The notes: generated by a model not told the origin, from the letters alone. Positions 17,204 through 26,870 are shown, counted from the first letter of the stretch. The stretch: 64,000 nt of DNA from Sinorhizobium fredii USDA 257 (GCF_000265205.3 NC_018000.1:4526001-4590000), one strand, 5' to 3'. Numbers and translations are program-made.

Positions 17204-19216
17204 GGCAGCACGCCCTCCGGCAGGTACTTTGCAAAAAACTCCAGCGCCGCCATCAGCGCGATGACCAGCACGACGACGAGCACCGAGAGCGCCGAGGCGA
17301 GATCGGACGAGCCGCTGTCGTCGAGATTGAAGATCGCGACGCCGAGCGTCTGCGTACCCGCCGACCAGAGCAGCGCCGAGACCGTCAACTCGTTCGCCGC
17401 GATGAGGAAGACGAGGATGATGGAGGCCCCCCGCCGCCGGCGCAATCAGCGGCAGCAGCACGTCGCGCATGCGGCGGGAAAAACCCGCCCCGGCAAGCCG
17501 CGCCGCCTCCTCGAGCGAGGGGTCCATCTGCAGAAACGCGCTCATGACAGGCTTCAGGCTGACGGCGAGGAAGGAGGAGAAATAGGCAACGAGAATGATC
17601 CAGATCGTGCCGTAGAGCGAGATGCCGACGACCGGCAGGGGTGCGGCGAAGGTGAGGATGAAGGCGACGGCGAGCACGATGCCGGGCAGCGCATAGGGAA
17701 CCTCGATCAGGATAGCGATGAGATTGGCGAGCGCACCTTTGCGGCGGACCAGCAGATAGGCGGCTGGCACCGTAACGGTGAGCAGCCCGAGTGCCGCGGC
17801 GGAGGCGAGGAACAGCGAATTCTTGAGCGCCGTCAGCGTGATCGACTGGCGGAAGAGGATTTCGCCATAGGCACTGAAGGAAATCGTCTCGAAATTGAGC
17901 GGCACGCCATAGGCCGGCACCAGCGAGCTTGCGACGAGCGCCAGCAAGGGCGCGACGAGCACCAGCGCCAGCAGCGCCCAGACCAGCGCCTCGAGCGCAA
18001 TGCGCCAGCGCCCGAGCGCGAAGGCGGCGCGCGCGCTGGAATGGCCGATAAGGCGATAGTCGCGGCCGGCAAGGGCGCGTTGCTGCACGAGCAGCCCGGC
18101 GGCGGAGATCGCCGCGATCAGCGTCGAGATCAGCGCGATCTCGCCGAAGGTGGCGGCGCCGAAACTCGCCAGCCGGCTGAAGATCAGGGTCGGCAGCGTC
18201 TCGATACCGGCGGGAATGCCGAGGATCGCGGGAATGCCGAAATTGCCGATGCCGGAGACGAAGGCGATCGCTCCGCCGGCGATCAGCCCCGGAGTGGCCA
18301 GCGGCAGCACGATATCGCGGAAGACGCGGAACGGTCCGGCGCCCGCAAGCCGCGCCGCCTCGATGCCGTCGCGGGGGCTTGCCGCAAGCCCGGCCTTGAA
18401 CGCCAGGAAGACGAGCGGCGCATGCTGCACGCCCAAAAGAAGAGCGATGCCGGAAAGCGAATAGAGCGGCTGCGGGCTGCCGAGCGGCGGCGCCAGCCCC
18501 AGCGTCTTCAGAAGCGGGCTCGCCGGCCCGGACATCTCCACCCAGGCAAGCGCCGTCACCTGCGGCGGGATCATCATCGGCAGCATGAAGGCGAAGCTTA
18601 AGATCAGCTTGCCCCTGATGTCGGTGAGCGCCACCGCGAAAGCGAAGAGCGAACCGAGGAGGAGCGAGACGACCATGCCGCCGGTGGCGGTGATGAGCGT
18701 GTTGCGGAGCGCCGCGAAGGTCGCCGGCTCGAAGATCAGCCGCGCCGCCTCCCCGTCAACAAGCCCACTCACCCCCGCCCCGGCGAGGCGGGCAAGCGGC
18801 AGCACCGAGAGCAAGAGCACGGCACAGAGCACGAAGGCCAGCAGCCAGCCCGGCTCGTCGGACGACACTCGCCGTTTTCGCGCGCGGAAGGCGAACCACC
18901 GCCCTCCCCGATCGGCATGCGACGCCAGCTTCGCCCTGGGGGATTGTTCTTCCGTAACGTAAGGCACCGCCGGCAGCTCGACGCCGCGCAACGCGCGCGT
19001 GAGTTCGCCGGGCAGTTTTGCGGGAGTCGTTTGGGGAGGCCGGCTTTCTGCCGCCTCCCCGCCGCCGAAGAGAAACCGCAATGGGCCGGAGCGCCGCGCC
19101 CTCGACAGCACGCGTCGAGGCGGCTCCAGCAACTTGAAGCCGGAGCCGCCTTCCGCGTCGGGTTCCACCGGAGCGCTCGCGCGCCGGCCGCGGGCGATCT
19201 CGTCCGCTCGCGTCAT
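17191..19216 (-). pseudogene. ABC transporter permease (FbpB type), frameshifted
   Basis: This two-domain permease has about 12 hydrophobic helices and two EAA-type loops (DGIEAARLAGAGPFRVFRDIVLPLA and LEEAARLAGAGFSRRMRDVLLPLI, read in parts). The frame breaks at about 17427-17432 in a run of six G on the coding strand. Before it the protein reads LLPLIAPAAGG. After it the true continuation is one frame away and reads ASIILVFLIAANELTVSALLWSAGT, ending LPWRN at 17191. Removing one G restores a continuous protein of about 674 residues. The N-terminal 110 residues are hydrophilic. The start at 19216 lies seven bases after the binding-protein stop. It is either a true pseudogene or a homopolymer sequencing error. 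Confidence 0.85.
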
Positions 19217-19223
19217 CAGGCGA

Positions 19224-20194
19224 TCAGTTCATGCCGAAAATGCCGGAGAAGGTTTTCAGGTCCGTTTCGGAATTCTTGACCGCCGCGGCGGCATCGAGCG
19301 GCAGCAGCTTGATCGTCTCGCGGGCCGGATAGCCTTCCGGCAGCGCCACGCCGTTGCGGGCCGGGATATAGCCCATCTTTGCCGCAACCTTCTGGCCTTC
19401 CTCCGAGATCAGGAAGTCGACGAATTTCTTCGCGGCATCGACATCCTTCGCAGACTTCAAAATGCCGACCGGCTCGGTGACGGCGGAAACGCCATCGGCC
19501 GGGAAGACGAATTCCACCGGCGCGCCCTTGGCCTTCTCGCGGATCGCCATGAAATCGACGAGCATGCCATAGGCCTTCTCGCCGGTCGCGACCGCCTTCA
19601 GCACGCCGCCATTGCCGCCGGCGGCCGTCGCGCCGTTTTCGGCGAGTGCCTTGTAATAGTCCCAGCCGAGGCCGGGTATGCCGGCGAGCGTCTCGGCATG
19701 GATCAGCGCCGCGCCGGAGGTGACCGGGCTCGGCATGGTGACGAGGCCCTTCGCCTCAGCCTTGGCCAGATCCTGCCAGCCTTCCGGCTTCATCTGGGCG
19801 GCGGTGTTGTAGACGATGCCGGTGGTGATCATCTTGGTCGAGTAATAGGCGCCGTCCGCATCATAGAGCGCCCCGCCGCCTCCGGCGACTTGTGCGGCAG
19901 CAGATGCCCGCCCTCCTTCAGCCGCTGCATCGTCACAGTGTCGGCGATCAGAAGCACATCCGCCACCGGATTGCCCGCCTCGATCTCGGCGATCAGCTTG
20001 GCCATGATCTTCGTCGTCCCCTCGCGCACCCACTCGACCTCGACGCCCGGGTTCGCCGCCTTGAACGCATCCACCGTCGCCTGCGCATCCTCGTTTGGCT
20101 GGCTGGTGTAGAGGATCAGGTTCTCGGCGTAAGCGGCGGTGGAGAGAAGGCCGGCAACGGCTGCGGCGGCAACGGCGGAGAAAAGCGTTTTCAT
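19224..20194 (-). pseudogene. ABC transporter substrate-binding protein, frameshifted
   Basis: This periplasmic binding protein of the ferric iron/2-aminoethylphosphonate class has a signal peptide (LFSAVAAAAVAGLLSTAAYA) followed by ENLILYTSQPNEDAQATVDAF and PVADVLLIADTVTMQRLKEGG in one frame. The rest (YYSTKMITTGIVYNTAAQ... to TFSGIFGMN) is in the frame reached by losing one base at about 19875-19890. Together the two parts give about 322 residues, the normal family length. It is the first gene of the operon with the permease (also frameshifted) and the ATPase. Two independent frameshifts in one operon favour true inactivation, although sequencing error is possible. Iron specificity is not certain because no ligand Tyr pair was confirmed. 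Confidence 0.85.
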
Positions 20195-20438
20195 GGGGGG
20201 GCCTCGGTGGGAGAAAGATGGCGCCGAGGGATAGAGCGGGTGTTTTACAGGGGTGTGACAGGGGGAAGAGAGTGCGAATCAGCTTCGCGCCAATTGCGGT
20301 CGTCACGACGCGCATAATTAAACGACCGAAATGGGGCCGGTGGCGGTCTGTCCGCTCTTGGTTACCGCTTCTCGAAAGCAGACATCGGCGTGCGGTGCGT
20401 CGACGGCTCATTTGTGGCGGCAAGCGGTGACCAAATAG

Positions 20439-20912
20439 TCAGAGCCAGCGGCGAACCTCGGCCTTGTAGTGGCGGTAGTCGTCGCCGAACTTCGCTTCGA
20501 GATAGCGCTCCTCGCGGGCAATCACCTGCGTCTGGATCGCGATCAGCACCAACGGGAGCAAGGCGAAGGCGATCGGCCCGTCGAAGCCGATCGCAAGCCC
20601 GGCATAGATAAGCGCCATGCCGAGATACATGGGATTGCGGGTCCACCGATAAGGACCGGTCGTTGCGATGAGGGTCGTTGGCTGCGACGGCGGAATGTTG
20701 GTGCCCAGCCGTCGGAACAGCCCCGCCGCCAAAAGCATCATCGCCGCGCCGGCAACGAACAGCAGCGCGCCCGTCGCGACCAGCAACCGCCAGTCGATGC
20801 CGAAAGAGCGCAGGGTGACGAACCGCTCCGCCGCCAGCCCCAACAGCAGCGCTCCCAGATAGACGAAGGGCGGAGGGAAGCGCACACCCGCGCTGTCCGG
20901 TTCGACGGCCAT
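20439..20912 (-). CDS. Isoprenylcysteine methyltransferase-like membrane protein
   Basis: This 157-residue membrane protein has about four hydrophobic segments and the C-terminal signature of the ICMT/PEMT-type methyltransferase family. The conserved block is TTGPYRWTRNPMYLGMALIYAG, then the EERYLEAKFGDDYRHYKAEVRRWL tail, read in parts. Proteins of this type methylate small or membrane substrates with SAM, but most bacterial members are uncharacterised. I chose the ATG at 20912 because GGAG lies six bases upstream. The preceding flavoprotein gene ends 21 bases away on the same strand, so the two are probably co-transcribed. Confidence 0.8.
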   Translation of the reverse strand: MAVEPDSAGVRFPPPFVYLGALLLGLAAERFVTLRSFGIDWRLLVATGALLFVAGAAMMLLAAGLFRRLGTNIPPSQPTTLIATTGPYRWTRNPMYLGMALIYAGLAIGFDGPIAFALLPLVLIAIQTQVIAREERYLEAKFGDDYRHYKAEVRRWL

Positions 20913-20933
20913 GCTCATCTCCAATCTGTGCTC

Positions 20934-21827
20934 TCAAACCAGCATCGACTGCTGGGCGAAGATACCCGCCATCGCGCCTTGCCATGATGCCGTGGTGACC
21001 GAGGCCATGAGGGGGTTGGCGAGGTCGCCGGCGGCGTAGATGCCGGGCATGCTGGTTTCGCGGCGCTCGTCGACCTTGAGGACGATGCCGAGGGGCGTAT
21101 CGACCGTGGCGAGACCCAGTGATTCATGCAGGCTTGCGGACGGCTTGTTGCGCGGATGCGCGAACAGGATGTCGACGGCGACATCGGGGTCGACATTGAG
21201 CTTGAGGGTGGGGTTATGGCCCCCATGACGGGTGATTTCAGTGATCCGGCCGTCGACGATGGGTGTGTTGCGGCGCGTCAGATCGGCCCGGATATCGGAC
21301 GGAATGTCATGACCATCGGCGAAGACCGTCAACCTATCGGTCCAATCGTGGAACAGCCTGACCTGGTTGTGTGACTGCGGGCCGGACCAGACGAGGCCCC
21401 AATGTTGGCCTGCGACTTCAAAGCCGTCGCAATAGGGACAGGGCACGATGGACGTGCCCCAGCTTTCGGCAAAGCCCGGCACATCGGGCATCTGGTCGGT
21501 GATGCCATAACTCAGGATCAGGCGGCGCGCCGCAAGGCGTTCGCCACCGCCAGTGACGACAGAGAAATCGTCGAGAGCGCCGGAAACGCTGTCGGCCCGG
21601 GCATTGACCAAATTGATCGCAGGATAACGCGCCAACTGCCGCCGCGCCTCGGCCAGGATATCCGGCGGTGGCTTGTGATCGTGGCCGAGCAGGCCATGCG
21701 AGTGGCCGGCGAAGCGGTTGCGCGGCAGGCCTGTATCGAGAACGGTGACCTTCCGACGGGCACGGCCGAGCTGCAGGGCGGCGGCGAGACCGGCAAAGCT
21801 GCCGCCGACGATGATGACGTCATCCAT
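20934..21827 (-). CDS. Thioredoxin-reductase-like FAD oxidoreductase
   Basis: The 297-residue flavoprotein has an N-terminal FAD-binding Rossmann motif (VIIVGGSFAGLAAALQLGRA), the redox-type motif CPYCDGFEVAGQ near residue 130 and a C-terminal FAD-binding block (GIYAAGDLANPLMASVTTASWQG). The CxxC spacing and AxGD motif match the thioredoxin reductase/alkyl hydroperoxide reductase F-like group. No dedicated thioredoxin gene is nearby. I chose the ATG at 21827, where the Rossmann motif starts at residue 4. It is divergent from a TetR gene, with a shared operator-like palindrome between them, which makes it the likely regulated target together with the membrane methyltransferase gene. Confidence 0.88.
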   Translation of the reverse strand: MDDVIIVGGSFAGLAAALQLGRARRKVTVLDTGLPRNRFAGHSHGLLGHDHKPPPDILAEARRQLARYPAINLVNARADSVSGALDDFSVVTGGGERLAARRLILSYGITDQMPDVPGFAESWGTSIVPCPYCDGFEVAGQHWGLVWSGPQSHNQVRLFHDWTDRLTVFADGHDIPSDIRADLTRRNTPIVDGRITEITRHGGHNPTLKLNVDPDVAVDILFAHPRNKPSASLHESLGLATVDTPLGIVLKVDERRETSMPGIYAAGDLANPLMASVTTASWQGAMAGIFAQQSMLV

Positions 21828-21948
21828 GGTGATGGGCTCCGTATTGCGGATGGAGGGACTTAGGCTGGCGCGCAATCGCCTTGCGGCCAAGGCAAACCTG
21901 ATCTGGAGGACACGATAAAATCACCTCTTGGAATTTCCGAGACTGCGT

Positions 21949-21976
21949 AGTATCGTAATTCACGAATAACGATACT
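21949..21976. promoter_or_regulatory. Putative TetR operator, 8-bp arms
   Basis: AGTATCGT (21949-21956) and ACGATACT (21969-21976) are perfect inverted arms with a 12-base spacer. They lie between the divergent flavoprotein and TetR genes, 20 bases before the TetR start. The position suits control of both genes; binding is inferred. Confidence 0.6.
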
Positions 21977-21995
21977 GTCAAGGACTGTAATTATC

Positions 21996-22643
21996 GTGAG
22001 CGAAAATAGTCGAGGCAGGAGAGGCCGGCCCGCCAATGAGGCGCTCGGCCAAACCATAGTCGACGCCGCGGGCGAACTCTTTGCGGAATTGGGCTTTCAA
22101 GCGACGACATTGGACAAGGTCGCCCAGCGAGCGAAGATATCCAAGCTCAGCATCTACAGGCACTTCGAGAACAAAGAGGCGCTGTTTGGAGCGGCCTTTG
22201 CGGCCCGCTGCCAGCAGTTAATACCACAGGCCCTTTTTGAAGGCGTCGACGGCTCGGCCGAAGATCAGCTCATGGCGGTGGGATCATCGCTGCTTCGCAC
22301 GCTGTTGCGCCCGGACGTCCGCAACGTCGAAGCCATGGTCATGGCCGACACGCCGAACCAAAAGTCGTTGAGCAAGGTCCATTACGAAGCCGGCCCCGCC
22401 CACATCACCGCCCAAATCGAGGCCCTGTTGCGTCAGTTGGACGCGAAGGCGGCTTTGAACGTGCCCGATGCTCTCCGGTCCGCCCGCTTGTTTGCCGCAC
22501 TTTTCAAAGGCTCCGATCTCCTGATTGTCGCACGCTTCGATGAGGCGAGAGCAGAGGACGATAACGAGATCGAATCCTATTGCCGGTCGGCCGTCGCCAT
22601 GTTCATCGCCGCGCACGGTGGCAGCGACCACGCGGGCGGATAG
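21996..22643 (+). CDS. TetR/AcrR family transcriptional regulator
   Basis: The 215-residue protein has a classic TetR DNA-binding domain at residues 15-60 (TIVDAAGELFAELGFQATTLDKVAQRA and the recognition helix ISKLSIYRHFENKEALF). A C-terminal helical ligand-binding domain follows, of the AefR-like type (FARLFAALFKGSDLL-like region near residue 165). The start is a GTG at 21996, which puts the HTH at the usual position. It is divergent from the flavoprotein gene and is likely to repress it and itself through the palindrome at 21949-21976. The ligand is unknown. Confidence 0.9.
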   Translation: MSENSRGRRGRPANEALGQTIVDAAGELFAELGFQATTLDKVAQRAKISKLSIYRHFENKEALFGAAFAARCQQLIPQALFEGVDGSAEDQLMAVGSSLLRTLLRPDVRNVEAMVMADTPNQKSLSKVHYEAGPAHITAQIEALLRQLDAKAALNVPDALRSARLFAALFKGSDLLIVARFDEARAEDDNEIESYCRSAVAMFIAAHGGSDHAGG

Positions 22644-23044
22644 CCTAGACGAGGCCGCGAAGGAGTACTTGATATTTTGGATGCCCGCATTGACATCAAC
22701 GCCTTGGGCGGTGTTCCAGGACCTGTGGCAGGCGGCGTAACCGCTACCACCCCATTCGAGGCCTTAGTGCCGGCTTAGCAGACCGTCAGCTTTCGGGAAG
22801 CTGCAACGGTGGTCTGAATGGCGGAAATGAGGGCGCAAAGCAGTCGTTCGCCAAGTGTGGCAAGAACGACTGGAACGGGCCGGAGGCGAACGAGAAGGCC
22901 CTTGTTGCGGGCAACCCATCTTCCCGCCGCCCCACCCTCGCGTACACTTCCCCTCGCCGCCTGATCCCGTTCTCACCCGGACTGCCGCGATCACCCGGCC
23001 ATGCCGGCCCGTGGCGTGGGCGAACGGCGGCGGCGAGAGCCGCC
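22644..23044. other. Intergenic region without recognised feature
   Basis: About 400 bases separate the TetR gene and the remnant transporter gene. Weak open frames exist, but none has a ribosome site together with a plausible protein. No repeat was found. It may contain decayed coding sequence. Confidence 0.35.
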
Positions 23045-23931
23045 ATGGACGATGCGCAATCTCCAGTCAAAGCCGAGCCTGCCAGCGCGCCGGCGTCGAT
23101 CGAGCCGCGGGTCACCGAGTTCCTGCGGCTCGCGTGCTGGCGCTGTTCGCCTATTGGTCGTTCACGCTTGTCGCCCCCTTCGCGATCATCGCCATGTGGG
23201 TCGGCATTCTCGCCGTCGCGCTCTACCCGCTTTTCAGGGCGCTCACAGCCCTCTTGGGCGGCCGCCCTCGCCTTGCGGCGGCTGTGATCACGCTTATCGC
23301 TTTAGCGGTGATCGCCGGCCCACTGGCGGCGATCGCCATGAGCTTCGCCGAAGCCATCCAGGCGCTTCTCGGAAAATTGGCAACCGGTATCCTTGCCGTG
23401 CCGGCCCCGCCGGATTCGGTGCGTGACTGGCCGCTGATCGGCAACTGGCTCCATACCGCCTGGGCCCAGGCCCCCGGCAATCTCGAAGCGACGCTGCAGC
23501 GGCTCGCGCCGTCGCTGCTGCAGGCGGGCGGCACGGTGCTTGGCAAGCTCGCCGGCATCGGCGTCGATCTTGCGGCCGCGACGATCCGCAATGTCGCGCG
23601 CGGCGTGATCGGCGTGGCGCTGCTGCAGGCGCTGCCTGCCGGGCTTGCCTTCTCGCTCTTCGACGTTCCCGTGGCAAGCGTGCTCGCCTTCGCTGTCCTC
23701 ATATTCTGCATCATGCAAATCGGCCCGGCCCCTATCCTCCTGCCGGTCGCCGTCTGGGCCTGGATGGCGATGGAAACCCGCGCCGCCCTCGGCCTGACGC
23801 TGATCCTTGTCCTGATCAGGCTGATCGACAACATCCTGAAGCCGCTGTTCGTCGCCCGCAGGCTCAGGACGCCGATGCTCGTCATCCTCGCCGGCGTGAT
23901 CGGCGGCCGCCTCGTAAGGCGGCGCCGTTAG
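23045..23931 (+). pseudogene. AI-2E family transporter, decayed
   Basis: The translated parts match the AI-2E (PerM/TqsA) family. The N-terminal MDDAQSPVKAEP...RVTEFLRLA is in one frame. One base is lost at about 23126-23134, after which the protein continues as VLALFAYWSFTLVAPFAIIAM. Further landmarks are NVARGVIGVALLQAL, FCIMQIGPAPILLPVAVWAW and LIDNILKPLFVARRLRTPMLVILAGVIGG. The expected C-terminal segment after GVIGG (about 20-40 residues) is replaced by RLVRRRR and a stop. The usual region before NVARGV also appears shortened. At least two lesions make a pseudogene more likely than a sequencing error. The stop overlaps the convergent methyltransferase gene by four bases. Confidence 0.8.
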
Positions 23932-24740
23932 CGCACCGCCTCCACCACATGCGCCCGGATCCGGCGCTCGATCATCCCGTTCCCGAACCGCTTCGCCAGC
24001 GCCTCTGCCACGGCCTGCGACACCGCCGCCAGCGCTGAAGCGTCGCGCTCCTCGATCTCGCTGCGGACGGGCGTTCCCTGGCAGATGGCCATCGCCGCGT
24101 CGGAAGCGGACACGGGGCCGTTCGTCTTCTCGAGCGTTTCGAGTATGATGTCGTGAAAGCCGGCAGCCTCGAGGTCGGCTCGGATAATTTCCGGATCCCC
24201 GTAACCGTGTGGCACGCGGCGCATGAAGCTCGGCGGGTTCTCCGGAAAGCGCGCCTTCAGCGCCTCCAATATCGCGTGCGCAACCTCGTTTGCCTCGATC
24301 CGATCCCACACGTTGAAGAGGAAGCGCCCGCCGGGCTTCAGCACGCGCCGCGCCTCGCGGTAGGCTTCCACCCGGTCGGGGAAGAACATCACGCCGAATT
24401 GGCACAGGACGACATCGAAGCTCTCGTCGTCGAGGGGCAACGCCATGGCATCCGCCTGCTGCCAGATGATCCGCTCGTCATCACCTAGCTTGATGTGCGC
24501 GACGTCCAGCATCGGCTGGTTTAGATCGGTCGCGACGAGTTGCGCCTCGACATCGAGCCTCGGCGCCAGCGCCCGGGTGACGACGCCGGTGCCGGCGGCG
24601 ATTTCCAGCACGTCGAGAGGTTTCAGCCGCGCCGCCCGCTCGGCAAGGTCGACCGCATAGGGCTCGAAGAGCAGCGGCACCATCAGCCGCTCGTAGAGCT
24701 CGGGTATCGCACCGGCAAAGAGCTTGTCCTTATCTGCCAT
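23928..24740 (-). CDS. Class I SAM-dependent methyltransferase
   Basis: This 270-residue protein has the Rossmann-fold methyltransferase motifs in order: motif I VLEIAAGTGVVTRAL (about residues 44-58), an acidic motif II-like VATDLNQPMLDVA, motif III QQADAMALPLDDESFDVVLCQFGVMF, and ARRVLKPGGRFLFNVWD. This is the UbiE/Coq5-like methyltransf_11 arrangement. No substrate-binding signature allows a more precise call. It faces the decayed AI-2E gene tail to tail with a four-base overlap. No co-transcribed neighbour is evident. Confidence 0.88.
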   Translation of the reverse strand: MADKDKLFAGAIPELYERLMVPLLFEPYAVDLAERAARLKPLDVLEIAAGTGVVTRALAPRLDVEAQLVATDLNQPMLDVAHIKLGDDERIIWQQADAMALPLDDESFDVVLCQFGVMFFPDRVEAYREARRVLKPGGRFLFNVWDRIEANEVAHAILEALKARFPENPPSFMRRVPHGYGDPEIIRADLEAAGFHDIILETLEKTNGPVSASDAAMAICQGTPVRSEIEERDASALAAVSQAVAEALAKRFGNGMIERRIRAHVVEAVR

Positions 24741-24927
24741 GAGTCCCTCCCGCCTCGGCCGGCCTAATCACGGGCCGGCGCGAAAACATCATACGCTCTT
24801 GCGCCATTTCCGCGAAGCCGCCTGGCGCAGACAACCAGAAGCTCGAACGAATTCAGAGCCCTGCCGGCCGGTCTTGCACACTCGCCGCAGCTTCACGTAG
24901 CGTCAAAGCGGCTCCCCGCCCCCTCAT

Positions 24928-24973
24928 CCCTGTGCTTGTCACAGGGGTCCAGCCACGGTGCGTCCGCACCGTG
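24928..24973. repeat. Paired palindrome repeat
   Basis: CCCTGTG/CACAGGG (24928-24946, loop CTTGT) is followed after seven bases by CACGGTGCG/CGCACCGTG (24954-24973). Both stems are perfect. The pair lies in the 305-base gap 24741-25045, which otherwise shows no gene. The layout (CCCTCATCCCTGTG, then GTCCAGCCACGG) is of a kind common as dispersed repeats in rhizobial genomes. Confidence 0.75.
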
Positions 24974-25045
24974 ATAAAAGCCGTCAAAGCAGCAAGAATT
25001 CTCCCGCGCCGCCGACACGTACCCTCGCTAGGCCGGCGCCCGCCT

Positions 25046-25954
25046 TCACCTATACACCGTCGCATCCGCAGCCTTGCCTGCCTCCATCACCTCGTCCATG
25101 TACCGCCAGCAGTCCGGCCGCGAGCCGTCGAGGTCAGTGAAGCCGTAGACCTGAGCCAGCCCGCCGCTTGAAAGCGACTGGCCGCTGAAGCGAGCCTTGT
25201 CCGGATCGGCGGCGAGCGCCGCGACGGCGCGGCCGACGAAGCGCGGGCTCTCGGAAATCACGAAATGCGGCTGATGGGCCGTCGCATCCCGCCAGTTCTC
25301 CTCCGTCACCTTGAACGCCTCGAGCATCATTTCCGAGCGCAGCCAGCCGGGGGTCAGCGAGACGGCTGTGGCGCCGTGCGGGGCGAGGTCCTTGGCATGC
25401 GCCCAGGCCATGCGGTTCGCCGAGGTCTTGGCGAGATCGTAGAAGGGCGAGAGGCGATAGTGCTCGGCATTGTATTTCGCCGTGCCGTCGGTCACCTCCA
25501 CAAGCAGCCCGCCCGGCCGCCCGATCAGCAGCGGCAGCGCGTAATGGGCGGTGATCAGATGCGTGTCGACCGCCAGCCGAAGGATCTTCAGTCCGTTCTG
25601 GAGATTGTGCTCCCATACCGGCTTGTTCCATTCGAAGAGCTTCTCGCCACCCCAGATGTCGTTGACGAGAATATCGAGCCGGCCCTCGTCGCGGCGGATG
25701 CGTTCGACAAGCGCCTGCACCGCCTGCGGCTCAAGGTGATCCACCTGCACGGCGATGCCCTTGCCGCCCGCTGCCGTCGCGAGCTCCGCCGTTTCCTCGA
25801 TCGTCTCGGGCCGCTGGTATTCCGATGGCTGCTCGCGCGTCGTCCGTCCCGTGACATAGACTGTTGCGCCTGCAGCACCGAGTTCTACCGCTATGCCGCG
25901 GCCGGCGCCGCGTGTTGCGCCTGCAACCAGTGCCACCTTGCCTTCGAGCTTCAT
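25046..25954 (-). CDS. Short-chain dehydrogenase/reductase
   Basis: The 302-residue oxidoreductase begins with the SDR cofactor motif GATRGAGRGIAVELGAAGATVYVTGR, where Arg after the third strand suggests NADP(H). It has DILVNDIWGGEKL in place of the common NAG motif and a YDLAKTSANRMAW active-site region with Tyr and Lys in YxxxK form. The C-terminal AALAADPDKARFSGQSL is common in this SDR subgroup. I chose the ATG at 25954 because GGGAGG lies eight bases upstream. It is divergent from a TetR gene with a near-palindrome between them, so it is probably repressed by that regulator. Substrate is unknown. Confidence 0.9.
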   Translation of the reverse strand: MKLEGKVALVAGATRGAGRGIAVELGAAGATVYVTGRTTREQPSEYQRPETIEETAELATAAGGKGIAVQVDHLEPQAVQALVERIRRDEGRLDILVNDIWGGEKLFEWNKPVWEHNLQNGLKILRLAVDTHLITAHYALPLLIGRPGGLLVEVTDGTAKYNAEHYRLSPFYDLAKTSANRMAWAHAKDLAPHGATAVSLTPGWLRSEMMLEAFKVTEENWRDATAHQPHFVISESPRFVGRAVAALAADPDKARFSGQSLSSGGLAQVYGFTDLDGSRPDCWRYMDEVMEAGKAADATVYR

Positions 25955-26001
25955 CTCATCCTCCCTGAAAAAACCAACTGGCCTTAATCGCTGCACCGAT
26001 A

Positions 26002-26023
26002 TATAAACGCTTATTCGGTTATA
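26002..26023. promoter_or_regulatory. Putative TetR operator in SDR/TetR gap
   Basis: TATAAACG (26002-26009) and CGGTTATA (26016-26023) form an inverted repeat with one mismatch and a six-base spacer. It is centred about 25 bases before the TetR start and about 60 before the SDR start, in AT-rich promoter-like DNA. Confidence 0.5.
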
Positions 26024-26037
26024 AATAAAGGTCAAGA

Positions 26038-26625
26038 ATGCCCCGCCCCAAAACCCTGCCGAACGAGGAGGTGCTCGACGCCGCCATTAGCATCATGCGT
26101 AAGGAGGGGCCGGAAGGCCTCACCTTCGCGGCGCTTTCCGCCGGCTGCGGCCTTTCCGCCTCGACGCTGGTGCAGCGCTTCGAAACGAAGTCGCGCCTCA
26201 TCCAGGCAGCCTTGCTTCAGGCCTGGGACCGCCTCGACCGGCTGACGGCGGAACTGGCGGAAAGCACGCCGAAAACACCCGCAGGCGCGGTATCCCTCCT
26301 CGTCGGCCTCTCGGGCGACTATGGCGGCATCGAAACCTATGCGGACGATCTGATGATCCTGCGCGAGGACCTGCGCGATCCCGCCTTGCGCGCCCGGGGC
26401 GCTGCCTGGCGAGACGCGCTCTCCGCCGCGATCGGGGCGCGGTTCGAAGGCGTCGCCGCCGCCCCCACCGGCGTCGGCCTGATGATGGCCTCCCAATGGC
26501 AGGGCGCGCTCCTCTGGTGGAGCTTCGACCCGCGCTTGCCGGTACAGGATTTCGTGGAGGAAAGCCTCAAGCGTTTCGTCGCCGCTTTCGTGACGGCACC
26601 TTCCGCCGCGCCTGAGCGGCGATGA
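26038..26625 (+). CDS. TetR family transcriptional regulator
   Basis: This 195-residue regulator has the TetR HTH in its first 60 residues (EVLDAAISIMRKEGPEGLTFAALSA and CGLSASTLVQRFETKSRLIQAAL). The C-terminal helical part has GVGLMMASQWQGALLWWSFDP, a Trp-rich segment probably lining the ligand pocket. The ATG at 26038 follows AAAGG at nine bases. It is divergent from the SDR gene and is likely its repressor. Confidence 0.88.
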   Translation: MPRPKTLPNEEVLDAAISIMRKEGPEGLTFAALSAGCGLSASTLVQRFETKSRLIQAALLQAWDRLDRLTAELAESTPKTPAGAVSLLVGLSGDYGGIETYADDLMILREDLRDPALRARGAAWRDALSAAIGARFEGVAAAPTGVGLMMASQWQGALLWWSFDPRLPVQDFVEESLKRFVAAFVTAPSAAPERR

Positions 26626-26688
26626 TGCCCGTGCGGGCTTACGCGCATGCGCTGCGGCCCATCTCACCTGCGAAAAGCACACCCCCTC

Positions 26689-26766
26689 GTCATCCTCGGG
26701 CTTGCCGAGGATCCACAATCGAGCGGCTGTTGGCGGCTGGATACTCGGGTCAGGTCCGAGGATGTC
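26689..26766. repeat. Diverged copy of the 16-kb inverted repeat
   Basis: GTCATCCTCGGGCTT...GAGGATCCA (26689-26716) and TGGATACTCGGGTC...GAGGATGTC (26738-26766) match the two arms of the perfect repeat at 16027-16127. One arm has a small internal deletion and the other has several substitutions. It lies between the TetR and GST genes. Confidence 0.7.
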
Positions 26767-26870
26767 GGAGCAACCGCTCGCGCGGAGGCTTACGCGAAAT
26801 ATCCCTTTCGTCTCCGCGTTCCTGCGCTATACTGATTGCATAATGCAACCAATCTATAGCAGGAACCCAC

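Noticed and set aside
16613..18601. A plus-strand protein of over 600 residues opposite the ABC permease
   Set aside because: Highly charged, low-complexity antisense frame typical of GC-rich DNA; no start signal.
16160..19216. A single 1018-codon permease-ATPase fusion gene
   Set aside because: The region between the two domains is nonsense-like in this frame, while the true permease C-terminus is present one frame away. A frameshift in a six-G run explains it.
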